Assembly (NCBI RefSeq): GCF_000235365.1
Contig: NC_016451.1
Span: forward strand, 806,001-870,000
DNA length: 64,000 nucleotides
Origin: Eremothecium cymbalariae DBVPG#7215
Lineage: Eukaryota; Ascomycota; Saccharomycetes; Saccharomycetales; Saccharomycetaceae
Reading direction: 5' to 3'
Part shown: positions 50,243 through 61,800 of the stretch, piece after piece
Layout of the letters: every line of letters begins with the position of its first letter
Position numbering within the stretch: position 1 is the stretch's first letter
Notes under the pieces: generated by a model
What the model saw: the letters and a program-made list of their open reading frames with translations, nothing else
What the model was told of the DNA's origin: nothing
Databases searched by the model: none
Made by a program: the position numbers and the translations under genes

Positions 50243-53200
50243 ATGATCAATAAACCTTGTGAGATGACTCAAGCGCAACAGATTTGGTCTTCTAAGTTGG
50301 AAAACCCAACTATCAGTGATTTACCACGAGATTACTTGAGACCTCAACGGTATCCGTTTGTTAAACAGGATAGAATAATTATTGAGTTACCTCTGCTTGA
50401 ATTGCTCACAGACAAAGATGCTTATGTCTCTGTATTGTCGATTTGGGCAACTTTGATTTACAGATGGACCGGGGATGATGATATAGTACTTTACATTAAG
50501 GATGATAGGATTCTTCGCTTCAGGATTTTGCCAATGGTGACTTTTGACGGGCTTTACGACCAACTTTTGAAGGAGCTGGACGGTACATTAAAAATGCCAG
50601 CTGTTTCTGTTGATGCTCTAACTACATACATGAAGGAATCCAAGGGACTAGATATTAATCCTCAATTATTTCGTATTGGGTGCGTTTCACAACAGAAAGA
50701 TCTATCTTTACTCCGTTTTAAGTACCAAACTTTTGATTGCATCTTAAACTTGAAAGACTCTTCGAAAGTAGAGTTAGTTTTCAACGCTCTACTTTATTCT
50801 TCTGATAGGATGGCAATGTTAGCTGATCAGTTCACTGCATTTATTTCGCAGGTGGTTGGGGATAATAGTAATGCGCTGACAATTTCTACTGTTCCATTGA
50901 TCACTGATTCTGCTTTGAAGGTTCTTCCAGATCCCACAACGAATCTCGGTTGGTGTGATTTCCGTGGCTGTATTCATGATATTTTCCAAGCTAATGCAAA
51001 GAAGTTTCCTGACCGCACATGTGTCGTTGAAACACCATCATTCGGTCAAACTTCAGGTCGAATTTTTAGTTATCGTGATATTGATAACATATCCAATATT
51101 GTAGCACATTATTTAATGCACACAGGCATTAAACGTGGCGATGTTGTGATGATTTACTCCTCAAGAGGCGTTGATTTGGTTGTCAGTGTTCTTGGTGTTT
51201 TAAAAGCTGGTGCTACGTTTTCAGTCATAGACCCTGCCTATCCACCAGCAAGACAGACCGTTTACTTAGGCGTTGCGAAGCCCGCTGGATTAATTGTTAT
51301 TCAGTCTGCAGGTCAGTTGGATGATTTTGTTGAAGAATATATTAGCAAGGAGTTAAATTTGGCCTCCCGTATTCCCTCTATTGCTGCTAAACCAGGAGGC
51401 ACGGTCCGTGGTGGCACATTACCGGGTTCTATGGAGGATTGCCTGGCTTCCTTTGAGTGCTTAAAGGATACCTGCACATCCGTTGTTGTAGGTCCAGATG
51501 ATAACCCTACTTTGTCGTTTACTTCAGGCTCTGAAGGAATTCCAAAGGGTGTATTAGGTAGACATTTCTCTCTTGCTTATTATTTTGATTGGATGAGTGA
51601 GAAGTTCAATCTATCTGAGAATGACAAATTCACTATGTTAAGTGGTATCGCACATGATCCAATTCAAAGGGATATGTTTACCCCGTTATTTTTAGGCGCT
51701 CAATTATTAATTCCCACGGCAGATGATATCGGAACACCTGGTGAATTAGCGAAGTGGATGGCTACATATGAAGCCACTGTGACTCACTTAACACCTGCGA
51801 TGGGTCAGTTATTAACTGCACAAGCTACGACTACATTTCCTTCTCTACATCACGCTTTCTTTGTTGGAGATATATTGACTAAGAGAGATTGTCTCAGAAT
51901 CCAGACGCTGGGTGAAAATGTTACAATTGTCAACATGTATGGGACAACTGAAACTCAACGTGCTGTTTCATTCTTTGAAGTTAAATCTAGAGCCTCAGAT
52001 CCGGAATTTTTAAGGCGGATGAAAGATGTGATACCCGCCGGTCGTGGAATGTTCAATGTTCAATTGTTAGTCGTTAATAGATTCGATTCCACAAAGTTGT
52101 GTGCCCCTGGGGAGGTTGGTGAGATTTATGTTCGTGCTGGTGGGTTATCTGAAGGATATCGTGGCTTACCTGAATTAACTGCTCAAAAATTCTTGACCAA
52201 CTGGTTTGTTAGTGAAGATCATTGGAATAATATAAACCAAAAAGGCGAAGAACCATGGAAAAAATTATGGATGGGTCCACGGGATAGACTCTATCGCACA
52301 GGTGACTTAGGTCGTTATTTGCCCGATGGAAATTGTGAATGTTGCGGTCGTGCAGATGACCAGGTTAAAATTCGTGGCTTCAGAATTGAGTTAGGAGAGA
52401 TCGACACCAACATCTCTCAGCATCCACTGGTTCGGGAAAATGTTACAGTAGTACGTAAAAATAGTGAAAATGAACCAACGTTAATCACCTTCATAGTTCC
52501 TAGGTTTGATAAACCTGAGCTAAAATCTTTTGTCGCCGAAGTTCCTAACACAGTTCCAAAAGATGACGTTGTAAGTCGTCTGATTAAATATCACAGGCTT
52601 ACGAAGGATATAAAAGACTCTTTGAAAAAAAGGTTAGCGAATTATGCTATACCAACTATTATAATCACTATGAATAACTTACCGCTGAACCCGAATGGTA
52701 AGGTGGATAAGCCCAAACTGCAATATCCTACACCCAAGCAGTTGAATTTAGTTCTTCAGCATTCTTCTAGTTTAGAATCGAATGAGGATTCTTTTTCTGC
52801 TTTAGAGAAAGACGTTCTGGGTGTGTGGTTAGATGTTTTACCCAGCCAGCCAACTGGTATATCTCCAGATGATTCTTTTTTTGATTTAGGAGGTCATTCT
52901 ATCTTGGTAACTAGACTAATATTTGAATTAAGAAAGAAATTCGGAGTTAGCATGCCATTATCATCGATATTCAAGTTTCCGACATTAAAATCGTTTGCAA
53001 CAGAGCTACGTAGAATAAAGGAATCTAAACCTTCTCAGGGCGATGAAGCATTAGACGTAGAATATTCCAAAGATGCTGTTCAACTCTCGGACACAGCACT
53101 AATGGACAGTTATCCATCTCATGAACCGTTATCTTTACCTTCAGAAACACATCCATGTCAGTTAACTGTATTTTTAACTGGTGCAACAGGATTCCTAGGT

Positions 53201-54433
53201 TCTTATATTTTAGCCGATTTATTGAATCGTTCCCATCCGTTATGCAGTGTCAAAGTATATGCTCATGTTCGTGCAAAAAATGAATATGCTGGTATGGCTA
53301 GGCTCAAGGAAGCAGGTATTGTTTATGGGACTTGGGATGATAGTTTTGCGGACCATATAAGTGTAATAGTTGGTGATTTATCAAAGCCCCAATTTACCTT
53401 GGATGATAGTGCTTGGAAAAAGCTGGTAAGTGAAATTGACATTATAATTCACAATGGTGCATTTGTCCATTGGGTGTACCAATATTCCCAGATCAGAGAT
53501 GCAAACGTTATATCTACTATCAACGTGATAAATATGGCTGCGAGTGGTAAACCAAAGTTCTTTACATTTGTCTCATCTACTTCTGTCCTAGATACTGAAC
53601 ATTATCAGTCATTGTCGGAGAAGTTAATTTCTGAAGGTAACACTGGAATTGCCGAGTCAGATGAATTAGGTGGCTCCTCATCAGGTTTAACGACTGGTTA
53701 TGGCCAATCTAAGTGGGTTGCTGAATATCTAATAAGACAAGCTGGTAAACGGGGGCTCCGAGGTTGTATCGTAAGACCTGGATATGTAACTGGTTCTTCA
53801 ATTAGTGGTTCTTGTAACACAGACGACTTCCTGTTAAGGTTTTTGCGTGGTGTAGTTCAAATTGGCAAAATGCCTGATCTAACAGACACCGTCAATATGG
53901 TTCCAGTTGAACATGTTGCACGTATTGTAACAGCAGTATCTTTTAATCCCCCACAGGAGAATGAGCTGTGTGTAGCTCATGTCACTGGTCGCCCCCGTAT
54001 CTCATTCAAGGATTACCTCAATGCATTAACGGTTTATGGCTACGATGTTGAAATTGAGCCGTATGAATCCTGGAAGCAAAGTTTAGAGGCTTCTATAAAA
54101 GATGAGGGAGAACAAAATGCGTTATATCCTTTGTTACACCTGGTATTGGACAATTTGCCAGCTAATATTAAAGCTCCTGAATTAGATGATAGAAATACGG
54201 TTTTGTCCTTGAAGAAAGATATACAATGGTCTGGTGTAGACGTTTCTAGTGGAGCAGCTGTCTCACAAGATACCGTTGGTATTTATATTTCATTTCTGAA
54301 TCGGGTTGGTTACTTACCTCCACCAACTCAGGGTTCATCTAAGCTTCCTCCTGTGACTTTGAATCCTGAACAAGTTCGTATGGTTTCGTCTGGTATGGGA
54401 GGTCGTGCAAGTGCTGCAAAAGTAATTTTATAA
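50243..54433 (+). CDS. LYS2: Alpha-aminoadipate reductase Lys2
   Basis: A 1396-residue multidomain enzyme (S. cerevisiae 1392) that reduces alpha-aminoadipate to the semialdehyde in fungal lysine synthesis. Adenylation domain: LSFTSGSEGIPKGVLGRH, NMYGTTETQRAV, YRTGDLGRYLPDG and KIRGFRIELGEI. Carrier domain: DSFFDLGGHSILVT, with the phosphopantetheine Ser near residue 888, to be loaded by Lys5. Reductase domain: FLTGATGFLGSY near 976 (Rossmann GxxGxxG) with a YGQSKW catalytic motif. The first ATG at 50243 is reported; a second ATG seven codons on (MTQAQQIW) aligns better with S. cerevisiae and may be the real start. A Gcn4-type site lies upstream. Confidence 0.98.
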   Translation: MINKPCEMTQAQQIWSSKLENPTISDLPRDYLRPQRYPFVKQDRIIIELPLLELLTDKDAYVSVLSIWATLIYRWTGDDDIVLYIKDDRILRFRILPMVTFDGLYDQLLKELDGTLKMPAVSVDALTTYMKESKGLDINPQLFRIGCVSQQKDLSLLRFKYQTFDCILNLKDSSKVELVFNALLYSSDRMAMLADQFTAFISQVVGDNSNALTISTVPLITDSALKVLPDPTTNLGWCDFRGCIHDIFQANAKKFPDRTCVVETPSFGQTSGRIFSYRDIDNISNIVAHYLMHTGIKRGDVVMIYSSRGVDLVVSVLGVLKAGATFSVIDPAYPPARQTVYLGVAKPAGLIVIQSAGQLDDFVEEYISKELNLASRIPSIAAKPGGTVRGGTLPGSMEDCLASFECLKDTCTSVVVGPDDNPTLSFTSGSEGIPKGVLGRHFSLAYYFDWMSEKFNLSENDKFTMLSGIAHDPIQRDMFTPLFLGAQLLIPTADDIGTPGELAKWMATYEATVTHLTPAMGQLLTAQATTTFPSLHHAFFVGDILTKRDCLRIQTLGENVTIVNMYGTTETQRAVSFFEVKSRASDPEFLRRMKDVIPAGRGMFNVQLLVVNRFDSTKLCAPGEVGEIYVRAGGLSEGYRGLPELTAQKFLTNWFVSEDHWNNINQKGEEPWKKLWMGPRDRLYRTGDLGRYLPDGNCECCGRADDQVKIRGFRIELGEIDTNISQHPLVRENVTVVRKNSENEPTLITFIVPRFDKPELKSFVAEVPNTVPKDDVVSRLIKYHRLTKDIKDSLKKRLANYAIPTIIITMNNLPLNPNGKVDKPKLQYPTPKQLNLVLQHSSSLESNEDSFSALEKDVLGVWLDVLPSQPTGISPDDSFFDLGGHSILVTRLIFELRKKFGVSMPLSSIFKFPTLKSFATELRRIKESKPSQGDEALDVEYSKDAVQLSDTALMDSYPSHEPLSLPSETHPCQLTVFLTGATGFLGSYILADLLNRSHPLCSVKVYAHVRAKNEYAGMARLKEAGIVYGTWDDSFADHISVIVGDLSKPQFTLDDSAWKKLVSEIDIIIHNGAFVHWVYQYSQIRDANVISTINVINMAASGKPKFFTFVSSTSVLDTEHYQSLSEKLISEGNTGIAESDELGGSSSGLTTGYGQSKWVAEYLIRQAGKRGLRGCIVRPGYVTGSSISGSCNTDDFLLRFLRGVVQIGKMPDLTDTVNMVPVEHVARIVTAVSFNPPQENELCVAHVTGRPRISFKDYLNALTVYGYDVEIEPYESWKQSLEASIKDEGEQNALYPLLHLVLDNLPANIKAPELDDRNTVLSLKKDIQWSGVDVSSGAAVSQDTVGIYISFLNRVGYLPPPTQGSSKLPPVTLNPEQVRMVSSGMGGRASAAKVIL

Positions 54434-54484
54434 TTATATTACTTTATTTAATCCTCCCTACAGACAAAAAGTTTTTTATCGAAC

Positions 54485-56791
54485 TCAATTATTAAATAAG
54501 AATTGCAAATCTTCTGGTGTTAGGCGGTTGACAGCTGCTTCGTCCTTATTTATGGTAGCGTGTATCATATTAGCTTTCTTTTCTTGAAGTTCTATAATCC
54601 TTGACTCAATACTGTCTTCAATACAAAATCTTGTTATTTTCACAGGTCTATATTGGCCAATTCTATGCACTCTGTCTCCACTTTGCCATTCCACACTAGG
54701 ATTCCACCATGGATCTAGAATAAATACTTGAGAGGCTTCACATAAATTTAATGCGACACCACCAGCTTTCAAACTAACTAAAAAAACTTCACAGTGAACA
54801 TTGCTCATAAAGTAGTTTATTGTTTGGTCACGTTGTGTAGGTGTCATACTACCTTGTAATTTAACAGTTTGAAATCCAGCTCTTTTCAATCTCCATTCAA
54901 CCAGATCCAGCATCGAAGTAAACTGTGAAAAAACGATTGACTTTAGAGTGCAATTATGACTTCTTAGGTTGTAAAGTTCTTCCACCAACGCTTCAATCTT
55001 GGTTGAAGATTTCCACGCTCCGGATTTCATATTAAGCCGACTAACAATACTCTGCTTTTTAAAAAGATCTTCATCCACTTCCAATGCCGGTTGCAATATA
55101 TCGATACTGAACGAAATGTGGCATACCGGGCAGGTTAATTTTGATTCATGACCCATAAATGATTCAATATATTCGGTTACGCAAAGGCGGCAGAATCTAT
55201 GATGGCATTTAGACTCAATGGGTTCTTCTGCTTCATCGTCACACAATTGGCACACAATCACACCAGATAACTTACTAGCGCCAACGCCGCCCTTTAATCT
55301 CTTCAGCACCAGATCTGGATGGTCCGCGAGCTGCCGCATCCTAGTTATCAGTGTGAAGATGTTGGCATAGTTGTTTAAAACTACACCTTGCTCTACGTAG
55401 GAATTGTAACTTCTTTTCGAATCAGAGTAAAGTGATTGATACAAATCCTTCTCCTCATCATTGAAAAAATCTTTGCGTATAGTTACAATTCTCGGAGGCA
55501 AGCCAAGATCATCTGCACGTTCAAGTTTAGTTCTTCTTAACATAATATTTTTAAGTAAGGTTTGAATATTAGTGAAAGATTCTAACCCAGGACCCTCAAT
55601 TCCGTACTTCTGGATATTCTTGAGCATAAAATGATTAAAGAAGTTTGTGTGTTGCATACCAACATGGTTACAATTGTCACAGTGCAAGTTGTCCGAAAAC
55701 CTCCATGTTGTATCAACGCAATCACACCTCATACAAAAATATTTCGTAAACGGCTCAATGTCCAAGAACCGTATCAAAGAGTACATCTCTCCGATTCGAT
55801 TTTGTAACGGTGTACCTGTGAGACACCACCGTTTCTGCGTCCTCAGCATATTTACAGCTTTTGCGGTGTTGCTACTACGATCCTTAATATTGTGTGCCTC
55901 GTCAAGCACCACTCGGTAGAAGTTTATACCATGCAGCACCGATTGCTCCTTAAAGATACCTGTCTTACGTTTGAACCCATGAACCTGCTTCCTATAAACA
56001 GACTCTAGCACTGCATAAGTTGTCAAAACTACGCCCACATCTGCCAAATCCCCCATATCAATTGTCCTGTTAGGGCCATGGTACATGTACGTACTTAAAT
56101 TGCCAGCGGTGTGACGCTCAATCTCATTTTTCCACTGCATAAGTGCAACCGTCGGTGCGACGACTAGAGTCGGCCGCTTAGACCGATCATTCATCAGCAA
56201 CGCAATGGTTTGAATAGTCTTTCCCATACCCATTTCATCTGCAAGAATTCCTCCGTTGTATACACTATGAGTCTCCCGCTGCAACAACCAGTGTAGCCCC
56301 TCCAGCTGAAACGGCAGCAGTTTTATCGTCATACCGGACGGTTGTTCCGCTTTGCGCGGAACATAAGCCGGCATCGCAGACAGCTTATGGAACACGTCCT
56401 TCAGGTACGGATGATGTTCATATAGCTTCAGGGTATTGCGCTCATACGGCGTCAGCTTTGGCTCACCTTTCTTCCTCTTGGACGCAGTCGTCGTCCTCTT
56501 CGTCGTCCTCGTCGCTGCGTGTCGTTTGCGGGAGACCGCAAGCGGCTCGTCCTCATCGCTAGAGGAGGAGTAGATCTCTACAACTTCCGGTGACCCGGAC
56601 GAAGTTGCAGAGCTCCCCATACTCAAAGACTCGCCGCTACTGCTGTCTCTGCCGTTGCCTCGGCCACTCCGCACCTCTATCGACTCATCCTCCGAATTAC
56701 TTTCTGCATAACTAACAGCCCGTCTAGCCCTTCGTTGTGCTCCACGAACCGGTCTAATGAAACCGCCTTCTTCCTCTTCTTCCTGTGCCAT
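54485..56791 (-). CDS. RAD16: Rad16, SNF2-type ATPase with RING finger, global-genome nucleotide excision repair
   Basis: A 768-residue protein (S. cerevisiae Rad16 790). The N-terminus (1-120) is acidic and Ser-rich. The helicase core holds [11 protein letters not shown] (Walker A region) and VLDEAHNIK (DEAH-type box), then a Cys cluster FCMRCDC...HCDNCNH. The RING finger reads [16 protein letters not shown]...CPVC, inserted between the helicase halves, and the second half ends with [15 protein letters not shown] and [18 protein letters not shown]. It acts in the nucleus with Rad7 to repair non-transcribed DNA. It converges with LYS2 at 51 bp; order LYS2, RAD16, CYC8 matches YBR115C, YBR114W, YBR112C. 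Confidence 0.97.
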   Translation of the reverse strand: MAQEEEEEGGFIRPVRGAQRRARRAVSYAESNSEDESIEVRSGRGNGRDSSSGESLSMGSSATSSGSPEVVEIYSSSSDEDEPLAVSRKRHAATRTTKRTTTASKRKKGEPKLTPYERNTLKLYEHHPYLKDVFHKLSAMPAYVPRKAEQPSGMTIKLLPFQLEGLHWLLQRETHSVYNGGILADEMGMGKTIQTIALLMNDRSKRPTLVVAPTVALMQWKNEIERHTAGNLSTYMYHGPNRTIDMGDLADVGVVLTTYAVLESVYRKQVHGFKRKTGIFKEQSVLHGINFYRVVLDEAHNIKDRSSNTAKAVNMLRTQKRWCLTGTPLQNRIGEMYSLIRFLDIEPFTKYFCMRCDCVDTTWRFSDNLHCDNCNHVGMQHTNFFNHFMLKNIQKYGIEGPGLESFTNIQTLLKNIMLRRTKLERADDLGLPPRIVTIRKDFFNDEEKDLYQSLYSDSKRSYNSYVEQGVVLNNYANIFTLITRMRQLADHPDLVLKRLKGGVGASKLSGVIVCQLCDDEAEEPIESKCHHRFCRLCVTEYIESFMGHESKLTCPVCHISFSIDILQPALEVDEDLFKKQSIVSRLNMKSGAWKSSTKIEALVEELYNLRSHNCTLKSIVFSQFTSMLDLVEWRLKRAGFQTVKLQGSMTPTQRDQTINYFMSNVHCEVFLVSLKAGGVALNLCEASQVFILDPWWNPSVEWQSGDRVHRIGQYRPVKITRFCIEDSIESRIIELQEKKANMIHATINKDEAAVNRLTPEDLQFLFNN

Positions 56792-56860
56792 AGTGCCCTG
56801 TGCTAACTACTACCAGGCCTCTTGCTATCTGTGATCTCTAATTTGCACAGGACAACCTGC

Positions 56861-56908
56861 GACGGTGCGCTACCCACGTGACCTAGGTCACGTGGGTAGC
56901 GCACCGTC
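56861..56908. repeat. 48-bp perfect palindrome with CACGTG cores
   Basis: Each strand reads the same over 48 bases, centred on CCTAGG (56882-56887). The arms contain CACGTG at 56875-56880 and 56889-56894. A third CACGTG (56908-56913, inside the palindrome CGTCACGTGACG at 56905-56916) follows directly. It lies about 70-117 bp before the RAD16 start, so it could be a cluster of bHLH sites or a cruciform. Confidence 0.95.
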
Positions 56909-57172
56909 ACGTGACGATCTCCATTTCATCCGTCCAAAAAGAAACCACGCTCGGCTGTGCCCCCGCCCCATAACGTCCTCGTCCGTTCCGCGTGGTGGCC
57001 TTCCTTGCGATCGATCCGTCCCTAGTGGCAACCTCAAAAGCCGCGCACGGAATTTATCCCACACGGGACGCCCACCGGGCCCGCCCACCTAATCTATCCT
57101 CTCACTGGAATCAACCTCGCCCCCGGTGGCGTGACGTGGCCTCATGGGATTACATCAGCATGCCTGCACCAG

Positions 57173-57190
57173 ACACGCGCAGGCGCGTGT
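57173..57190. repeat. Hairpin ACACGCG/CGCGTGT
   Basis: Two 7-bp arms (ACACGCG and CGCGTGT) flank the 4-nt spacer CAGG. It lies between the two long palindromes. Confidence 0.7.
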
Positions 57191-57547
57191 GTCAACAATT
57201 ATCGGGGCTCCTTATGTAACACAGCTTGGCCAGACTGGCCGGCATATCATACACAAATCAGATCGACACCACGCGCTTTATGAGATATATAGCAAGAGTT
57301 TGGAAAAAAACAATCTCCCACCCAGAGAACCCCGCAGGAAATTACCTTTTCCACACCCCCACGTCTATTATATGCAGCCCACCTGTTGCTGCTGCTTACG
57401 AAATCACCGCCCTGTTTACACACAATCGGCTATTGTGGGAGGTCTGTTTTATTTTTTTCAGGCAGCTGGGGCAACCAAGGAGGAATAAAGAGTGGATTGC
57501 TCTTAGCCGTGTTTGAAACATAATTGTTCTGTTCCTAAGGGATGGGA

Positions 57548-57603
57548 GCAGTGGCAGTTGGAGCAGTGGCAGCCGCGGCTGCCACTGCTCCAACTGCCAC
57601 TGC
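57548..57603. repeat. 56-bp perfect palindrome built of a 10-mer
   Basis: A perfect 56-bp inverted repeat centred on CCGCGG. Each arm contains two copies of the 10-mer GCAGTGGCAG (57548-57557 and 57563-57572), mirrored on the other arm at 57579-57588 and 57594-57603. A fifth copy of the 10-mer stands alone at 58114-58123. With no unpaired centre, the DNA could extrude as a cruciform or the RNA could fold into a hairpin. Confidence 0.95.
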
Positions 57604-58871
57604 CACCTGTTTCACCATACGCATGTCTCAGACATTTCTTGCTGTTGTATATAAAAAAGTTCCTATTATGATGTAAGCACCCACCTCGCGGCAATCCACT
57701 TTCATCACCGCCGTCGCTGACGCTCTCCGCGCGGCCTCGTCGCCACAGCAGCACCACACAACCAGAAGTCTCCCTCCCGCCCTCCTCGAACCTTACACCT
57801 GTCTCTTGCGTCCAGCTTGCTTGCTGGTCTTGTCAGGGACAGATCGAAGCTACAAGCGGATCCGGATCGAAATTATGTACTCTCTCCATGTACAAAACCC
57901 ATGGAGAAAGGAACGAACGACGGAAGAGAGGAGGAACCAGCGAAAAACGCCCTGTAAAAAAGCTTTCTTTGACTATGTAGCCATGGCTCCAACAACCACA
58001 CACACAGAAAAAGTGGTGCTTCGTGGCCGTCCTGGGGCTGGGTTGCGAGACTGGGCCAACAGCAGCAGCGCGGTAGCGCAGTAGCACGCAGTAGCGCAGT
58101 AGCAGTAGCGGTAGCAGTGGCAGGAGGACTACGAGAGTGGTCTTTTTTTTAAATAAAACACAGACTGCAGGTGCAGCGAGGGGAAGAGGCAGACGACGAG
58201 ACCGCAGTGCAAGCGATAGTTTCATGGAAGACGGTGCTGAAGGGGAAAAGTCGAGTTTTTAACAGGTGAGAAAAAGAAGACAAGCCTGGAGATATATATA
58301 CATCATACAGAAAGTTGGAGAGAAAAGGAATAAAAGCGAAGGCTCACCAAACATAGACACAGGACAGAATACCAAGATAGAAGAATCCAAGAAATAGGAG
58401 AAAACGAGAGACAAGAAAAGAAGACGTGGTGCAGAAAGTACATATAATAGATAAGAGCGTACGATTTTTGGAAGAAAAAAAAGGATAGGATTGGATAGGA
58501 TAGGACAGGACACGGAAGGGAGAGAGAGAGATAGAGCCTCATTCTTCTTTTTTTAGTTTTAGTTTAGTTTTTTGAAAGCAAGAGAGCGGATATACCAGAA
58601 TATAAGATATATTCATAATATTTCGCATACAAAAAACAAATAAACAAACATACAAACAACATACAGATATACAAAAAAGAGGAGAGACCAGTAGAGAGAA
58701 GAGAGAGTAGAGAAGAGCGAGGATTGAAAAGTGACTAGGAAGAGAACAGATACAAACAAAGAAAGGAAAAAGCAAGAGGATTATAAAAAGAGTTTGGTAA
58801 AAAGACACAAAAAAATTTTTTTTATTTTTTATTTTTTAAAGTTAAAAATTGGTTGTTGTTTTTTTATATCT

Positions 58872-61800
58872 ATGACGATGAATAATCCGTTAGCTCCACA
58901 TAGTACAATGGGGGCAGGTGGGCCATTGGGGATGCGGGTAGGCCAAGCGATTTCTCAGATGGGGCCTCAGCAGTTGGTTCAGATTTCGCCACAGCAGCAT
59001 ATGCATGCTGTTGCAGCCCAGCAGGGCCAACAGGGAAGACAACAGAGTCAACAAGGGCAGGCGGGGGGAGGTGGTGCGAATGGGGGGGTTTCGCCTCAGA
59101 TTGGGGGGGGAGGAGCGGGTCTTGCGGCGTGCAGTGGAGGGGGGATGTCGGGTGGTCAACAGGGGCAGGGACAGCAGCAGGCTCAGCAGGCTCAGCAGGC
59201 TCAGCAGGCTCAGCAGCAGCAGCAGCAGCAGGCTTTGGACCCGTTGAGTCAGTCTACTGCGGAGACGTGGCTGTCGATAGCTTCGCTTGCAGAAACGTTG
59301 GGTGATGCGGATCGGGCGGCGATGGCTTATGATGCGACGTTACAGTACAATCCTTCCTCCACCAAGGCGCTCACATCGCTTGCGCATCTGTATCGCTCGA
59401 GGGATGTGTTTCAGAGGGCAGCAGAGCTGTATCAGCGGGCTTTGGCGGTGAATCCCGAGCTGGGAGATATTTGGGCGACGCTGGGACACTGCTACTTGAT
59501 GCTGGATAACTTACAGCGGGCTTATGCGGCTTATCAACAAGCATTATATCATTTGAGTAATCCCAACGTTCCGAAATTATGGCATGGGATTGGTATCTTA
59601 TATGATCGTTATGGGTCACTGGATTACGCCGAGGAGGCGTTTGCTAAAGTATTAGAACTTGACCCACACTTTGAAAAAGCTAATGAGATTTACTTCCGCT
59701 TGGGAATTATTTACAAACATCAAGGCAAATGGAATCAGGCATTAGAATGTTTCCGGTATATTCTTCCTCAACCGCCCGCTCCTCTGCAAGAATGGGACGT
59801 TTGGTTCCAGTTGGGGAGTGTTTTGGAGTCTATGGGCGAATGGCAAGGTGCTAGAGAAGCATATGAACATGTGCTGTCGCAAAACGATCGCCATGCCAAG
59901 GTTCTTCAACAATTGGGTTGTTTGTATGGTATGAATAACGTTCAGTTTTACGACCCGCAAACTGCTCTTAACTTGTTATTAAAATCATTGGAGGTGGACT
60001 CTACTGATGCCACTACTTGGTATCACCTGGGCCGTATTCATATGGTTAGAAACGACTATACCGCTGCATACGATGCATTCCAACAAGCTGTAAATCGTGA
60101 TTCTAGAAACCCCACTTTTTGGTGCTCCATTGGTGTTTTATACTACCAAATATCACAATACCGTGATGCCTTGGACGCATATACCCGGGCTATTAGGTTG
60201 AATCCATATATTAGTGAAGTATGGTACGACTTGGGGACTTTGTACGAAACCTGCAACAACCAACTCAATGATGCCCTGGATGCGTATAAACAGGCAGCCA
60301 GGTTAGATCCAAATAACGTTCACATCCGTGAAAGGTTGGAAGCATTGACAGCCCAATTAGCCAACCCTGGTGCCCAACAACCGCAGCAGCAGCCGCAGCA
60401 GCAGCTCCAACAGTCAAGAGGACCCGCACCTATAATGTTACAGCCCACGTTGCAGCAGCAAGATCAAACTAACCCTCTAAACAATAGACCTGGTATGTAC
60501 CGTTCTGCACCGCAAGGGGTTACGAACGTGTCCATAGTGTCTGAAGCTGCAGGTGGAGTCTCTGCTTTGCCATCTCGTCCACATAATTTGCATCAATTAC
60601 AAAATAACGGGAACATACTGGAACCATCTCTATTACCACAAAAAAGGCCCATGGAAGGCGGTATGGATACCTTGGTGAATGCTATATCCCAACAGGAGCT
60701 ACAGCACCAGCAACAGCACCAGCAAAAGTTGGTACAACAACAACAACAGCAGCACCAGCAGCAGCATCAGCAAGAGTTGCACCAACACCAGATCCATCAG
60801 CAGCAGCAGCAGCAGCAGCAGCAACACCATACACGTCTTCCATTAGCAACTGGACACCCTCAGCAACTACCCTCTGAACCAGTTCCTGTTGTTCCACTTG
60901 AACCTGTATCTCATCTACATATGCTTCCCCCGACTCATGCCCAAAATAATATCCAGCAACATGCAGCAAAACGCCCAAAACATGACTCGGATCGTGCTCC
61001 AAAGCAATCTCGTCCTTCTATTAACTCTATGGTTACCCCTGCTCCTCCGGGACCCGAACGTGCGAACTCAGTTTCGGAATCTCAGCCTCAGAATGTAGTA
61101 GCCGCACAGCCTGTTGAATCACCACAACATTTACCTGCGGTTTCTCAAGTTGTTAAGGAGGAGGCAGAAAGGTCTTTTCCTAATCTAAATGGTACTGCAC
61201 AAAGTGATCCTAGTACTGTAACGGCCCCCAAAAACAGTCCTACTTTGAATTTGGCTTCGCCTGATAATACCCATGCCCTTCCAGCTTCGGCTCCAGCTAC
61301 AGCCCCAGCCCCAGCTGCAGAACCTTCTCCAGCTCCAGCGGCGGAACTTGCCGCCTCAGCTCAAGCTGTAGAACCAGTTGTCTCAGCTCCAATGACGGAG
61401 CCAGCTCCAGCTCCAGCGGCTGAACTTGGTTCAACTCCACTGGCCGAACCTTCGTCGGCTTCAACGTCAGAACCTTCAACTTCAGGGTTAGCTCCAGAAC
61501 CTACGTCAGCGTCTGCTCCAGAAACTGCAGTAGCACCTTCGCCTTCTCCCATAACTATACCTGCTCCGAAGCCTGCTGATGTGGCGACAATCGCTACAAA
61601 TAGTGAATCACTTTCAAAGATTATCAGCACGGTAGACGGAAAGCAAGATGAATTGAATCATTACAAGGAGATTAAGGAGCCTAATTCAAAGACACCAGTA
61701 GTACCGGTACCACCAGCTTCTCTTGCTTTGGTAGCTCCGGGCGGAAATACGGAAGATTCTGTTTCATCTCATGAAAATAGCAAGAGTTCTGTTTTAACTG

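Larger units (their letters stand above)
56792..58871. promoter_or_regulatory. 2.1-kb RAD16/CYC8 spacer with long palindromes and ATG-free purine-rich leader
   Basis: No real gene is seen. Near the RAD16 side, 56861-56908 is a perfect 48-bp palindrome with CACGTG cores. About 56940-57240 is GC-rich and pyrimidine-biased. A hairpin sits at 57173-57190 and a perfect 56-bp palindrome at 57548-57603. From about 58225 to the CYC8 ATG (58872), roughly 645 bp, the plus strand is purine-rich and shows no ATG, which fits a long 5' leader. Confidence 0.7.
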
